Program-made: the position numbers and the translations under genes
In this document: positions 47,637 to 59,549 of the stretch, piece by piece
Layout of the letters: each line of letters starts with the position of its first letter
Position numbering within the stretch: the first letter of the stretch is position 1
Assembly: GCF_030272615.1 (NCBI RefSeq)
Contig: NC_081413.1
Location: forward strand, 723,383,649 to 723,447,648
Reading direction: 5' to 3'
From: Cryptomeria japonica
Lineage: Eukaryota; Streptophyta; Pinopsida; Cupressales; Cupressaceae
DNA: 64,000 nucleotides
The notes under the pieces: model-generated
The model's database searches: none
Told to the model about the DNA's origin: nothing
What the model saw: the letters and a program-made list of their open reading frames with translations, nothing else

Positions 47637-48869
47637 TTTTCCTTCTTCAAATGGGAAGAACTCCGACCCTTGCACTTCACAATTTTGTGAGAGAAAGATG
47701 GGAAATAAAAGGGAAATGCTAGGAATCTTGACTTTGACCAATTTCGGATCTTGGGGAAAATTATACAAGTTGGGAAGAATGCACATGCAATCGGATTTTT
47801 AAAACCCGAATGCAAGTATACTTGTAAAACAGAAAATGGAGAAATGAGTGAAAAAGGAGAATTAGACTTGCGGGAAATGACGTGAACGGAAAGTACAGAT
47901 ATAGGCGATATGGATGGATAAAAATGGGAAGATTTTGGGAATATCACTTCCAAGAAAATGGGAAGAACTTTAGACATGCAATCTGGTTCTAAAAACCTGA
48001 TTTTGGAAGGATGGGTATTTTTCATCTTTGCAACTTGGAATTTCAACAAAAGATGGTTAAATTTTTTTAACCGTAAGGGAAGAACAATGATTTTCATCCA
48101 ACTTGTAATCGGGATTTAAAATCCCGAATACAAGTAAAGAGGGAAAATGGGAAAGAACAATGCAATTCATAAATTGCTTTACAAAGGGGAAAATCTCTCT
48201 CACAAAACCAATTTTTGGGGCAAAATAAATATATATACAAATTTTCAACTAGAAAGGAAAAAAAGAAAACAAGAAAACAAGAAAACAAGAAAATGAAACA
48301 TGAAAAAAAGAGAAATCATACCTTGCTTCAAACTGAAAATGCCTCTTCAAAAGATGATCAATCTTTGAAAGAAGGAAGAAGAACTCTTAAATAGAGAATA
48401 AACCGTATTCTAAACCCTTGCCACATTTTACAAAAAAGCCTTGGGCAGCAAAACATGGCACCAAATGCAAATCCAATGGCACAAAAAATGGTCAAATCTT
48501 CCTCCAACTTCAACGCCTAGGTGAAGGAAGGCAAAAAGATTTAGGAGATTGCTGCTTTGTGGAGTTTAGATCCACCAAAACGTGGGTCTTAGGAATCACG
48601 TGGAAGGCGTTTTAGCAGAAAATCAGCAAACAAGAACCCCAAATGGCATGAAAGATGTTTGCAAATGCATGAGAATATGGAAGAATCCCAAACGCTTTAT
48701 ATCTCCCAAAAAATCTCCACAAAAAAATACTTCAAATTTCCAACAAAATCGCCTTCTTTAAGCTGGTCGGGTTTTTGGAAAAGGAATGCAAGTTTTATTT
48801 TTCATGCAATAGAGAAAATCAGGTTTAATTTCCCATATAGCAAGTTTAAAGGTATTTGATATATAGTGA
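47637..48869. other. Upstream flank of gene copy B
   Basis: The minus-strand frame stays open from 47636 up to 47786. Farther on are repeated GGAAAATGGGAAGAA and AATCGGGATTTTAAAATCCCG-like words (about 47790-48130), then nothing recognised. It probably contains the promoter side of the mobile unit. Confidence 0.4.
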
Positions 48870-49447
48870 AGCTTGTTATCCATACCACTAGCATCCTTGC
48901 TGATTGTAAGTGAGACTTGCGTGGTCAACTGGAGCGTTTAAAAGTGTTTAAGTTCGATTATTGTTCAACCTTTGATATGCATTCAATTGATGGTATCTAT
49001 GGTTAATAACGATTTGAAAACCTTAAAACATCCTTAGAAGATTGCATTAGTTCTAGCAAAGTTGTTCATGTATGGCGATGCTATAACTAGTTGAGCTTCA
49101 TTTGTATTCATTCGTCATCCATTCATGCTAGAGTAGCTTAGAATTCCCTCTGAACCCTCACTTTTTTCTTTTTTTTGAGAATCATTTAGTAGTTTTAGGG
49201 AAAAACCTTACTGCATACCATCTGCTAACCAATTGTTGAGTCTTTTTGAACCATAAATGCCCTTTGATGAAACAGCAATTACAACGATCAATTAGACTTA
49301 TCCACACATAGAAATCCTACATTCAGAACCTTGGAGTCTTTTTTGGGTGATCCTTAAGCAAATCTTCAGCATCCAAAAGATTTTGTTCAAGAGAGGGTAA
49401 GATACTTTGGTATTTTATTCTGATGTGCGTTAAAAAACACATCAACA
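48870..49447 (-). mobile_element. M2, 5' part of a TGTTGAYG-family element
   Basis: Minus strand from 49447 reads TGTTGATGTGTTTTTTAACGC, AGAATAAAATACC, CTTACCCTCTCTTGAACA and later AGTTGACCACGCAAG and GCTAGTGGTATGGATAACAA, the order seen in P1, P2 and C for about 580 bases. Homology stops at about 48870. GGTAG follows the start at 49448. Confidence 0.65.
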
Positions 49448-49737
49448 GGTAGGAGGGCAGTTTGGGGATGCTACTTTACTTTGCTGTCACAGAGCATATG
49501 AGACTCTGGTGATATCCTCCTAACATCAGAAGTTTTCTGTGCTCAGAAGCCTAAAGGTACAGCTATTTCTTGAACCAATAATTACGATGTTTCTTATTAG
49601 CAATTGGACAGTTAGCTTACAAATACTTGCAAATCTTAGATTTTCTTCAGTCCATTCCTTTAAACAGAAAACGACTTTAGACCACGCTTGTAAATATAAA
49701 ATTCTTAGTGAACTCCGAGCTAGAGAACTTAACATAC

Positions 49738-50014
49738 CTGCTGAAGTGCCGATGAAAGCACTGCAATTGGAGTCCATCATGGTGAGCACGAGTTGGGTTC
49801 CATTGAGCAAAGTTTCATCGTTGTTAACATCTTCTACTGCTAATTCAATGGTCTTTTTGGCCACTCTCCCAATAGTGGAATTATAGGCTACAAGAGCACC
49901 CACATTCACAGTCGGGGGTCTATCCCCATTTTGAGCTAAGCAGAAGCATACCCAATCAGGGAAAAAGACACTTAAGACAAAACCCAATCCCAGAAATGCC
50001 ACCCAATTTATCAT
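49738..50014 (-). CDS. Glutamate receptor-like channel, exon 1
   Basis: Starts at ATG 50014 with a hydrophobic signal peptide (MINWVAFLGLGFVLSVFFP, then CFCLAQNGD) followed by the opening of the amino-terminal domain (VNVGALVAYNSTIGRVAKKT, IELAVEDVNNDETLLNGTQL, DSNCSAFIGTSA). The donor CAGCAG/GTATGT gives a phase-1 junction that matches exon 2. The start is the first in-frame ATG before a strong signal peptide; no better upstream start is seen. Confidence 0.9.
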
Positions 50015-50760
50015 TAGGAAGAAATACTAAATTTTATCGATTCCTCTTCTCCAACACAATAATTAGCAGACAGTGAAAGAGCTTCCGTTTGGGGAGGCAA
50101 AAACCAACACCAGAAATTAAAACCAATTGAAAATCATTTGGGAAGATTCCCTAGAGTTTATGTTTCCTCCGCACCACATAATTTCGAGCGAGCCCAAAAG
50201 ACAGAATTTTTCCTTTTTGGGTTGTGTAATGAGACTTCAACAATCTCCACATGAAATTCTATACATGAAGGGAACTCTGGTTTTCTAATATTCTGGGCTT
50301 GATCGGTCTCACATCTAGATTCAATAAATGCTCTAAGTATGTATCATGAGTGGAAATGGCTGGCTTGAGGATGATATTATTGCTTTAACCCGAAGCTTTT
50401 TCACTTTTTTTAACAGGTCTCCCTTGAGAAGAAACGAAAAGACAGATCAGCGATACTGGACCCATTTTACTGGGTGTTATGGCGAATCTAAAACGCATAA
50501 GTTTGCTTGAAATGATAACATTCCAATTCTCTTTCCCCATTCCACGCGTTGAAAAGATTGCTTATTATTGTTTACGTGCATGATGAAAGCAATTAAACAA
50601 TTGACAGTGATTACACATTGTGGAGCTCGGGTGCGGCCTTGGGGCTTTAACGATTACCGTTTTTGAGCAGTGAATCTTTGAAGGCAAAGGAGGTAGGTCC
50701 GGCTGCTCAGCGAGGACAGCGTAGTGGGGTCCCGTGTCAGGTTTAAGAAGGCAAAAGAGT
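50015..50760. other. GLR upstream region
   Basis: Should hold the receptor's 5' leader and proximal promoter (minus strand). No convincing TATA box was recognised. The LINE begins within about 750 bases on the other strand. Confidence 0.4.
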
Positions 50761-50798
50761 CTAGTTTTCTTCTATGCAGATGATGTATCTACCGTATT

Positions 50799-51680
50799 TT
50801 GTTTGTTCTTTCATCTCTACCAGTTGATGTGTTCTCTGAGCTTGGTGAGGCCCTCCTTGTGGGGGATTTCAATGCTAGAACTGCAAGTGAACAGGGTTGC
50901 ATCTTTAGCTGTAAAGACGATTGTAATCTTATTTGGCTCCTAAAAGAAGAAAATTATCAATGGGAGAGAGTGTCAGAAGACACCAAAGATTGCAACCAAT
51001 TTGGGGAAGAGTTGTTTACTCTCTGTGGCATGTTTGACTTAATTATTTGTAATGGTCTGATTAGATGGACAAATTCCAGCAATTTCACTTGCAACACTTA
51101 CAATGGGTCGAGTGTGGTTGACTACGTTGTTTGTTCGCATAGCCTATGTGAAAAAATCGAAGATATGGTGATTGGTGAACATTTATGGGACCTCAAATCA
51201 GATCACAAACCAATCTATTTAAATATTGTTTGGGCAAAAAAGAAGTATTATGTGGAAAAAAATCAACCTTCCCTACAACAACATTCAAAGGGCAAAATTC
51301 TTTTGACGCAAGAAAATGTTTGTATCTTCCAGGTTGCCTTGGAAAGACTTCTTAAATGGGAGAAAAAGATATTTCATGATCTCAACAGTCATAAGTTAAC
51401 AAATCTGATCCATGTAGCCCTCTCAAAATGCAAAAGAACAAAAAACAAAAAATCTGAGACAAATTGTTTCCCGGTGAATGCTTGGTTTGATGAGGAATGC
51501 AAAATGGCTAGAAGAGGTTTAAGAAAGTCAAATAATAAAGAGACTCACATCAAAGCTTACAAGCAGATTTTAAAGAAAAAGAAAGTTGATTTTATGTGTA
51601 CTAGGAGGGAAGAGTTAATTTTTCTTTGCAAGTATAATCCCAAACTTTTTTGGAAAGAGCTGCAATCAAAAAAGAAATAG
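50799..51680 (+). pseudogene. LINE endonuclease (C-terminal half) and linker
   Basis: LVGDFNAR (residues 20-27), SSVVDYVV and SDHKPI are the last catalytic motifs of the exonuclease-endonuclease-phosphatase fold. The N-terminal motifs are missing. Ends in a TAG, but the same frame carries on to the reverse transcriptase. Confidence 0.85.
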
Positions 51681-51809
51681 ATTGACAATAGTATCACAGC
51701 CACTCAATGGTTTGATTATGTTAGACAACTTTATGAACATGATTTGGAGGTGGCTCCCCCACCCTTGGTCAACATTTCTACTAATCTTTTCACCGTTTAA
51801 GAAATTGAA

Positions 51810-53711
51810 TTGGGTATTAAGAAATCGGGTGTTGGTAAAGCTAAAAACTTAAGTGAACTTCAAGCAGAGTTTCTCAAGTGGGGCATGAAAGTCCTTGCCC
51901 CTCATATTGCAAAAATATTCAATAACATCATTCCTCATGGGTTTCCTAAAGATTGGACTACAAGTCTTGCTATATCTCTTTTCAAAAGCAGAGATGTCAA
52001 TAACCCCTCCAACTATAGGACTATAATGATCAATCCTTTGTTTGCTAAGTTATTTGGCAGCATGATAGAAAATAGAATCAGCAAATGGGCAGAAGAAAAT
52101 CATAAACGTGCAAAAGGCCAAGCTGGTTTCAGACCTAAACATTCCACAGTTGCTCATGGTATTACTTTGAGACACTTCATCGAAAAAACCTGGGAGAAAA
52201 AGGAAGATGTCTTCTTTTGCTTTGTTGACTTCAAAAAAGTTTTTGACACAGTCCCACGTGACAAACTGTGGCACAGAATGGAAGAGCTTGGTATCCCGGC
52301 TCATCTTAGGGCTGTTGTTCATAGGCTTTATGATGAGGTTAAAGTAAAAATCAGAACTCCTGATGGCATTTCAACTAGTTTTAGGAGTGATATTGGTGTC
52401 AAACAAGGGTGTCCTCTTTCCCCTACCTTGTTTGGCTTGTACATCGACAAACTTGAAGAATGGTTAAACATGCAAAATGGTGATGGTATTCAATTGGGTG
52501 AATTTGTGATAAGGCTACTCCTTTATGCTAATGACCTCATTTTGCTTGCTAATTCCGCCCTTGGTTTGCAAGAGCACTTATTTGCCCTTGAGTGCTTTTG
52601 CAATATTGTGGGAATGCAAGTTAATATCAGCAAGATGAAAATCATGGTTTTCTCAAGTAGAAGGAAACAAGAGCAACATAAGTTTTACTTTGAAGGTAGC
52701 ATTCTTGAAGAAGTTGCAAATTACAAATACCTTGGAATTGATTTCAACAAAAGTCTTAGTTGGGAAGGTTGCAGGAAGAAGAGAACTCTAGGCGGCTGGA
52801 AGGCACTCTATGCACTTCAAAATAAATGCAGAGAGGCTGAGCTTTGGGATTGGAAAACCATCCAAACACTTTTTAGGCTTTTGGTGTTGCCGGTTATTCT
52901 ATATGGTTGTGAAGTTTGGGCCAGCAGTACCTTAGATTCTCAATGGAAGCAAATTGAGAGAATTCAAAAACATTTGATTACAAGCAAGTTCAAAATTAAA
53001 AGCACGGTCCCATATGATATCATGTTAAGTGAAACGGGTGCTGCCCCTATTGAGGCAGCTGCTATGGTGCATCTCATTAGCTATTTAAAAAGAACCGAGC
53101 AAATGGGAGAAGATAGATGGCCTAAGGTTGTTGTCAACGACACTTTGTGCAAAAGGAAGAAGACGTGGATGAAACAAAACATCAAATGGTTGAAAAAATG
53201 GGATATTTATTTGAACTCATGCCCCACAAACAGCAAGGAGATAAAGGTCTTCGTTATGGAAAAATTTTACAAGAAAAATTGGAGTATTGGGTTAGGAAGG
53301 AAGAAACAATACTATATTAGTGAGTTCAACCCCAATTATGATCATCTTCAAAAAGTCTATATAGGGGCTAATATATCATGGAAGGCTAAAATTCTAATCG
53401 CACAGCTTGGAGCCAACTCTCACCAACTTCAGTGTGAGACCGGGCGGTGGAAAAGGCCAAAAGAGATTTGGGAAGAAAGAGTTTGCCCGTTTTGCGTCAG
53501 CGAGAGTGTGGAAACTAAAAAACATTTTATCTTGGAGTGTGAAGCACTTAAAGTCAGCTGGGAGAAGTTTGCCAATTTCCTAACTGCCAGCACATGGTAT
53601 AACCTGTTCAGCGAGGAGCATATCGTGAAGATGGGTGCTCTCATCATCAACCTGAATAAGCAGAGATCAAACCTTAAAAAACTGATTCAGCTTGATCAGA
53701 TTGTCCCATAG
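51810..53711 (+). pseudogene. LINE reverse transcriptase with altered active site
   Basis: This is 633 codons without a stop. Motifs in order: KDWTTSLAISLFKS, NYRTIMINPLFAKLF, AKGQAGFRPKHST, CFVDFKKVFDTVPR, GVKQGCPLSPTLFGLYID, LLLYANDLILLA, ISKMKIMVFS, YKYLGIDF. Near the C-terminus CPFCVSESVETKKHFILEC is a zinc-knuckle-like CX2C...HX4C motif. The catalytic YADD reads YAND: codon 52530-52532 is AAT, one G-to-A step from GAT, so the copy should be inactive. GVKQGCPLSP and FVDFKKVFD differ from the GLRQGDPLSP wording of flowering-plant L1 elements. Confidence 0.9.
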
Positions 53712-53738
53712 GCTATTCTTAGCCTCGTGGACGTTAAA

Positions 53739-53773
53739 ATTCTTTCTTCTTCTTCTTCTTCTTCTCTTTTTCT
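53739..53773 (+). repeat. (TTC)n at the LINE 3' end
   Basis: TTCTTTCTTCTTCTTCTTC and continuing follow the stop codon by only about 30 bases; short simple tails are usual for several LINE clades. Confidence 0.85.
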
Positions 53774-55335
53774 GTCATCAATGGAAGACAACATTTTGGC
53801 AATACCACAAACAAATCAACACCATGGCCATTAGAAAAACACAACAAATATTAAGGTTGGCAACTCAAAAAAATTATCTAAGGCAACCTTATAGGATAAA
53901 AATAGAAGTGAGTTTTAGTCAATCTAAAGTGACATAGAAGAAGAATAAAATGTATACTTGACCTTTGTGGTGAGTGGGCAGCAATTATAATTTCTTATTT
54001 CCTTACAATTCTATGGGGCAATTTTAGAATTATTTTAGTGTCGATTTTATAACTATTTTAGTTGTTATTCTAATAAGTTGATTAATTGGAGGGCCCTTAT
54101 AATTCTATAAAGGTTGTTCACCCTACAATTCTATGATGCTATAGTAAAGCCCTACTCTCAAATTGTAGGGTATTGGAGCCCCTACTATTCAATAACAATA
54201 AGAAGAGAATGGAAAGGAAGAAAATGAGTTCAAAAGGAGAAATTTATTTACAAATCTTTAAAAAAAATTGAGTTATGAAGTTTAGAGATGAATTGGAATG
54301 GAGGTCAAAGGGAAACAAAACAAGTTTATAGTCCCACATCAACATCTCTAATATGATCATGAAATTCATACGTTAAGGACTATAGAATGTTAAAAGAAAT
54401 GATGAAGGAGTTAATGAACATTAAGGAAAGGTTATAAAGTATTGAATTAGGGAGAAAGAATATCATTGTAAGCTTTGAGGTATCATAACAACAAATAAAT
54501 CTCTAAAAGAATATTTGTTCCAAGAAGAACTAAGGGTGGAAAAACATGAGCTATAAACCATGAAGCAAGTTTGACAATCACTAGAAGAACCAACAAAATT
54601 GGACGTAAGCATCTTATAGAATGGTAAGAGCATAGAGTGAGCTTTGTTCACTTGGTTGTTTTGTATATGATGTAAATTTTGGTGGTAGATATGTTCAATA
54701 CTTTTCAAGTGTTGAACAATGTTACCTTATTTTTAAATGCTAGATATTTTTATGTACCAAGAAATAATAAATGTGTGTCAATTACTTTTATGTTGTTGAT
54801 TGAAATGTGTTGTACTTAATTCAAAAATTTGATTTTGAACATGAAAATTTGCCACAATAAATCAGCATTTTTATTGTAATCCAAAAATAGTCATTTTTCC
54901 ATCAAATTATAAGATATTATGTCAAAATCCAAAAAATATCAAAGATATTTATAATTTATCCATCAATTTTATTTTTCAACTTATTAATTTATAAATAATA
55001 ATTAATTATTCTTTTCTAAAATTAAATTTCTATTAAAAATATTGATTTTTAATAATTTTCTCAAAAATATTAATTATCACTTGATAATTATAACTTTTTG
55101 TTTTAAAAAAATGGATAGCTTTTTCCTAAAAATTACTATCAACCATTTACAAGACTTGAAGAATAAAGAAACAAAAGGTTTAAAAAAGATCACCACAAGG
55201 AAGGAACAAAACATGAAGTAGTCATAACTGAAAAATAGGATAAAGACAAGTCAAAGCAGCCCACTCACGAGGACAAAAACATAACAAATAAAGAATGCAA
55301 ATTTTAAACAAATCTTGCATTTTCTAAAAAGTGTG
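53774..55335. other. AT-rich intergenic, nothing recognised
   Basis: No gene. Contains CCTACAATTCTAT words three times at 54020-54180 and strongly AT-rich sequence at 54880-55100. Confidence 0.5.
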
Positions 55336-55339
55336 GCGG

Positions 55340-55419
55340 AGGCAAGCAACACATTTCCTAAAGGAATATACACTTTTGTAGGCAAGCAACACATTTCCTA
55401 AAGGAATATAGACTTTTGT
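55340..55419. repeat. 40-bp tandem duplication
   Basis: AGGCAAGCAACACATTTCCT and the next 20 bases are repeated head to tail at 55340 and 55380 with one difference. Confidence 0.9.
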
Positions 55420-55539
55420 TTTACATAAATTTCATATGATTATGTGAGATACATATTAGCTAGACAATGGAGAAATATTATTTTTAAGAATGGAAAGAAA
55501 AGAAGGTCAACATTTTTTTGGAAATCAAAGATTCTTTTT

Positions 55540-56062
55540 GTCTAGTAGAGGATCAATTCATATGTTTTTAATGTGAAATGGGTAGGAGGTTTGAAAATGG
55601 TGGGATGCATCTTTTACATAATAGAGACAATGGAAATAGAAAAATACTTTATTTTGGACTGCAAAGTGTACAAAGACATGTGAATCAAGTACATAAGTAA
55701 TCTTTTACATGATAGAAATCATGGAAATAGAAAAAAACTTTATTTTGAACAAGACTTGTGAGTCAAATACATAAGTAATGTGAAATATAATATGGGATTG
55801 GTTCATTTCCTTTTTTTTCATTTGCTAGCCTATTTGTTGTTCTTATTTATGTAACTTTTTGCTTTGCTTCAATTAAAAAAAAAAAAGTAAATAAGTAATT
55901 TAGTAGTAGCTTATTTTCAAGATTTATTCAACAAGGAGATGGTTGAAAGAATGGGAGAGCTTATTATCAAATTGAATGGTAGAAGAACAACACTTCACAA
56001 ATAAAAGTAGTAGGATCTACTATCCCATAGCTTATCTCTGGCCTCATGGACACTAAAAGTAT
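55540..56062 (+). mobile_element. Decayed 3' end of a related LINE
   Basis: Broken translations match the end of the LINE reverse transcriptase: TGTGAAATGGGTAGGAGG against CETGRWKR; ETMEIEKYFILDCKVYKD against ESVETKKHFILECEALKV; MGELIIKLNGRR against MGALIINLNKQR. The tail CCCATAGCTTATCTCTGGCC, then TCATGGACACTAAAA, matches 53705-53735. A stretch of about 90 bases is duplicated in tandem (55609 and 55697). The preceding 200 bases may also belong. Confidence 0.7.
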
Positions 56063-56737
56063 TCTATAAAAATTGTAGTTAAGTCCAAAAAAATATGCCT
56101 AGGTGAGATGCATCTTGGGACAAATTTTATCATTTAAAAAAAAAATGTTTAGCCTCTCAAAACTACATCAACAAGGAAGTGTCTTAAGAGCTTTGGTCAA
56201 TAAACTCGCCATAGGGAATGGGAAAAAGGCATCCAAGTAAAGCAAATTGCCCAATCAAAATCTCTAGTCAATAGTCAAAGGAAAAAGACAATAGCAAGTA
56301 TAAATCAAATCCATGGTCCGTCAAGGCATCGTTCATGCAACATTCATGATGCACCATGGCAAAGATGGTGTATTTCATCCATAACATTATGTTAAATGTC
56401 ATTGGATCATTGTTACATTTTTTAACTACAATTTGTGGATTTATTTCGCCTTAATAATTTGCTATCCCTTATTGAAACTTTAGAAAAATTCTCTTCATTG
56501 TAAAAAATATTTGATTATATCTTTCCTATTTTAACTAAATTCATTATTGAACATTATCAAACATTGGAGAATTGCAAGGCAAGTTGGTAGACACGTCAAA
56601 TGTTTCTAAATATTTTGTTCATATGTTGCTATATGTTATAAATAGATAGATTAAGAAAATGTTGTCTGGAACACATTTAGTTCATATACTTGTTTTTCAT
56701 TTAATGTTGTCATTTTTCATGACTTTGTACTCATATA
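56063..56737. other. Intergenic, nothing recognised
   Basis: No gene or recognised repeat on either strand. Confidence 0.5.
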
Positions 56738-57900
56738 TGTAGTGTCGTAAATTGTCATCGGGCCAATTTGCACCTCATGTTTGTGTCCCTACTTTAGCAT
56801 GTCTCCCTCTCATCTCCTATCTGAGTCTGTTTAGTGCCTTAACTCCAGTTTTTGATGCCATATACACCTACCAAATGACTCTTTGGAGGGGTGTCCTCCT
56901 CTTTGGGCTTTAATTTTGGTCCCTAATTGAAGAGGACCAGGGCACTAGCGCCCAGGTCCCCCTCAATGGGGCCCAATTTTCAAGAGAAGGATGAGACATA
57001 TCTCTCTGGCAGGAAATAAAATTGGTGGCTCTATATGGTTGTTGGATGTTGGCCTAATCGATAAATTGACCTAGGATCCTCTATATAGAGGAATTTGATC
57101 AGTTCATTTCAATCTAAGTCTCTGTATCCAAGCAATCAAGCATTAAAGCATTAAAGAATTCATCGTCGAGCATTTTTTAGAGATCTTCAAGGCTGCATAC
57201 TCTTCATTCAACCATTGTAGAGCAAAATTACATCATTCATATGCAAGAATGTGTGTGTGATTAGGGTTTTGTCATGTTCATGCCATTTCATACAGCATAT
57301 GTGATTACATTCAAGAAGCAAAGCATCATTATTAGTCATTGCATATTTGAGGTATATCTTTCCATTGTTTATTTCAATATTTGCAATATTTCATCTAATG
57401 TTAATTCCTAAACCAGGGTTTGACTTAGGCAAACCCCTATTACCAACCTATTTCCCCTTCTTTTTATGTGTGGGAAGCAAGTACGGAGATGTGATCTTTA
57501 AGATTAGCTTTATTTACAGAGATGAATAGATTTCCCTATGGACGGCAAAAAGTGCATAGGACCGGTGTGATGGGCATATCGGTCCTGACATTTCAAGAGC
57601 TCCTTCTAGGAACATATCTGAATACACTTACATTCCTCGAACCCAATTTTGTGGCTCTATCCAACAACTGTAGCTCATTGTTCACACATAATTACTTCAA
57701 TTCCAGCATATTTGCCCTAATTTCAGCATTTCAACAATTCAACTTAAAAGAGGGAAATAAATTCAAATCTAGTAAATCCAATAGAATTCTCAACCTATCC
57801 TTGTTGATTTGTGGCTAGATCCATTAGGTTTACCCCTCTCTAACATAGTGGTTCCTAAGCCCAAAATTAGTGGTTTTCATACATCTAATTATGGAAACCC
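56738..57900 (+). mobile_element. LTR, plus strand (TGTAGTGTCGTAAATTG family)
   Basis: It starts TGTAGTGTCGTAAATTG. CTCTATATAGAGG at 57079 is a TATA box about 342 bases in. The start resembles that of the minus-strand LTR at 59163. The right end is not defined; no internal domain follows. Confidence 0.5.
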
Positions 57901-58099
57901 TAATTTTACACCATTATAGCATCTATGAAATGCTTCTCCACAACTTTTGAAAAATTGGCATTTACTATCTATTCCAAATATTATTAATGTAAGGTGGGGG
58001 AATAGGATTCCAAGTTTATGTATGCAAACAAAGAACCTATTTCCATGTACTACCTTACCATTGGAAGGAAGATGATACACTAGGCTCAAGAAGACTCAA

Positions 58100-59163
58100 G
58101 CACAAAGTGGATGCAATGATCCTTTGTTGTGGGGTACTTGAAAATGACTATGCAATTGTAAATAAATAAAAAAAGGCTAGGATGAACAACTTTCACCATG
58201 CATAGGGAGATAGTGAACTTGCAGACCGATCCTAGAAAATGAGACCGCAGAGCAGACTGAGATTGGCCTGCAATATAAATTTGAGGCAGAAATGGGAGGA
58301 CTACGTCGATTTGATTAGCAAAGTCCTGACAGTTTCAGCTGTGATGAATTGTGGATTGTACCTCTCCTCTTGATTAGTGTGTACTTGTTTTTGGTTGACC
58401 ACATGTTCCTGCACACACAAAAGAGAGAAAATATTGGGTAGAAAGGGATTTACCTGGGTCAAACTCTGCTTTTCGAATCAACCTTGAAATTGAATTGAAT
58501 TGAACATGAAATGAAAGAGTGTTGATATATAGAAAATGCTAGATCTGATAATAGAAATGTTTTGAACCTTGATTATGCAAATGCTTCTTTAAAGATGACC
58601 ACAAATGTTAATGCAATAGCATGACTCCACACAAAAGACCTAAAAGGAAAAGACATGCTTGCATGAAGATTGTTGAAGGTTGCCACAATGAAGGATGTGG
58701 TGAGACGAAATGTCTTAAATGCTTGAATGATGAATTCTTGAATGCTTGAATATTTGATCTCTAGTTCCCCTTATTGATTGTTGTGGAGTTACTCAAAATG
58801 AGGAGGATACCTTGCTTATATACCTCTCTCAAGCATTTCGAGGTGTAAAACTTGAAGCAGCCCAACACGGGAAAAGATTTCTCGCCCAACCACTTTAAGC
58901 ATTATGTGATTCAAATTTGAGGTAAAATATTGGGGACTAGGTTAAACTAATTGGCCCAATCTCGGGACTAGTTCGAATTGGTCGGCCCAGTTTTGCTAAT
59001 GTCGCCCCAAATTGGGACCTGAGGTCCAATTTGGGAAGGAGATGCCATAAAGAGAAGTTGAATTAAGTAGTGGAGAAGGGGACCATATGGGGGAAGTCAT
59101 ACATGCCAAAATAGGGCCTAGCTAGGCAAGAAATTGCAAAGGAATGCAATTTATGATGCTACA
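58100..59163 (-). mobile_element. LTR, minus strand, with polypurine tract
   Basis: Minus strand starts TGTAGCATCATAAATTGC at 59163, preceded by the polypurine tract AAAGTGGGGGCTAAA (59164-59178), so it is a 3' LTR. GTATATAAGC lies about 342 bases in, the same distance as in the LTR at 56738. The left end is approximate. Confidence 0.55.
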
Positions 59164-59178
59164 TTTAGCCCCCACTTT
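59164..59178 (-). other. Polypurine tract
   Basis: AAAGTGGGGGCTAAA abuts the TG of the LTR at 59163. Confidence 0.6.
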
Positions 59179-59220
59179 AGTAGGAGTATGAGCCTACACA
59201 CATACTCATAGGTAAAGTGG
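59172..59220. repeat. Hairpin overlapping the polypurine tract
   Basis: CCACTTTAGTAGGAGTATG pairs imperfectly with CATACTCATAGGTAAAGTGG, arms of about 19, loop of about 10. A second LTR in the window has the same arrangement (62727-62763). Confidence 0.7.
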
Positions 59221-59549
59221 AAGAAAGAGAAAGAAAGATAGAGGCATTAGGAAGGCCTACAAAGAGATAAGGAATCACTAAGTTCAAGGGAACGAGCCCC
59301 CAAACCAAGGATCTTAACTCATACAACCATGTGCAAGGACACAAAATTGAAAACAAAGACAAAAACAAAAACTAAAGACACAAAAAAGGAGTTAGTACTA
59401 AAGGCTCCAAGTCAACTAGTTGAAGAGACCTCGATAATTAAAATGTCTCAACCACTAATATCACACTCGGAATGCTATTGCAAGTGGAAAAGTGATCACC
59501 TAGAAAGAGAAAGAGCACACATCAAAGGCAAGACAAGACTCCATGCTCC

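Larger units (their letters stand above)
36860..49737 (-). other. GLR intron 1 (about 12.9 kb)
   Basis: Donor CAGCAG/GTATGT at 49738/49737 and acceptor CTGCAG at 36860 restore one codon (G + CT, alanine) between SA and IELSKNN. The intron contains element C, a LTR-like stretch with the unknown gene copy B, and the M2 fragment. The 36860-37821 part holds nothing recognised. Confidence 0.85.
50761..53773 (+). mobile_element. 5'-truncated LINE (endonuclease + reverse transcriptase)
   Basis: One long frame is interrupted by only two stops (TAG 51678-51680 and TAA 51798-51800) and encodes the C-terminal half of an apurinic-type endonuclease, a reverse transcriptase and a CCHC-type C-terminus. The 5' end is cut inside the endonuclease. 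A very short 3' tail ends in (TTC)n. No RNase H or LTR. No TSD was identified. Confidence 0.88.

Noticed and set aside
48870-48980. TTCAATTG near 48972 and near 43176 as a target duplication around gene copy B's element
   Set aside because: M2 homology runs through 48972 without a break, so it cannot be an element border.
44239-49737. Gene copy B as alternative exons of the GLR gene
   Set aside because: It has multiple stops and frameshifts, a paralogue far from any GLR, and the receptor reads continuously from exon 1 to exon 2 without it.
50770-50790. FFYADDV reading just upstream of the LINE endonuclease, like a reverse transcriptase active site
   Set aside because: No other reverse transcriptase motif lies around it, and the frame then runs into the endonuclease region in the wrong register; taken as chance.
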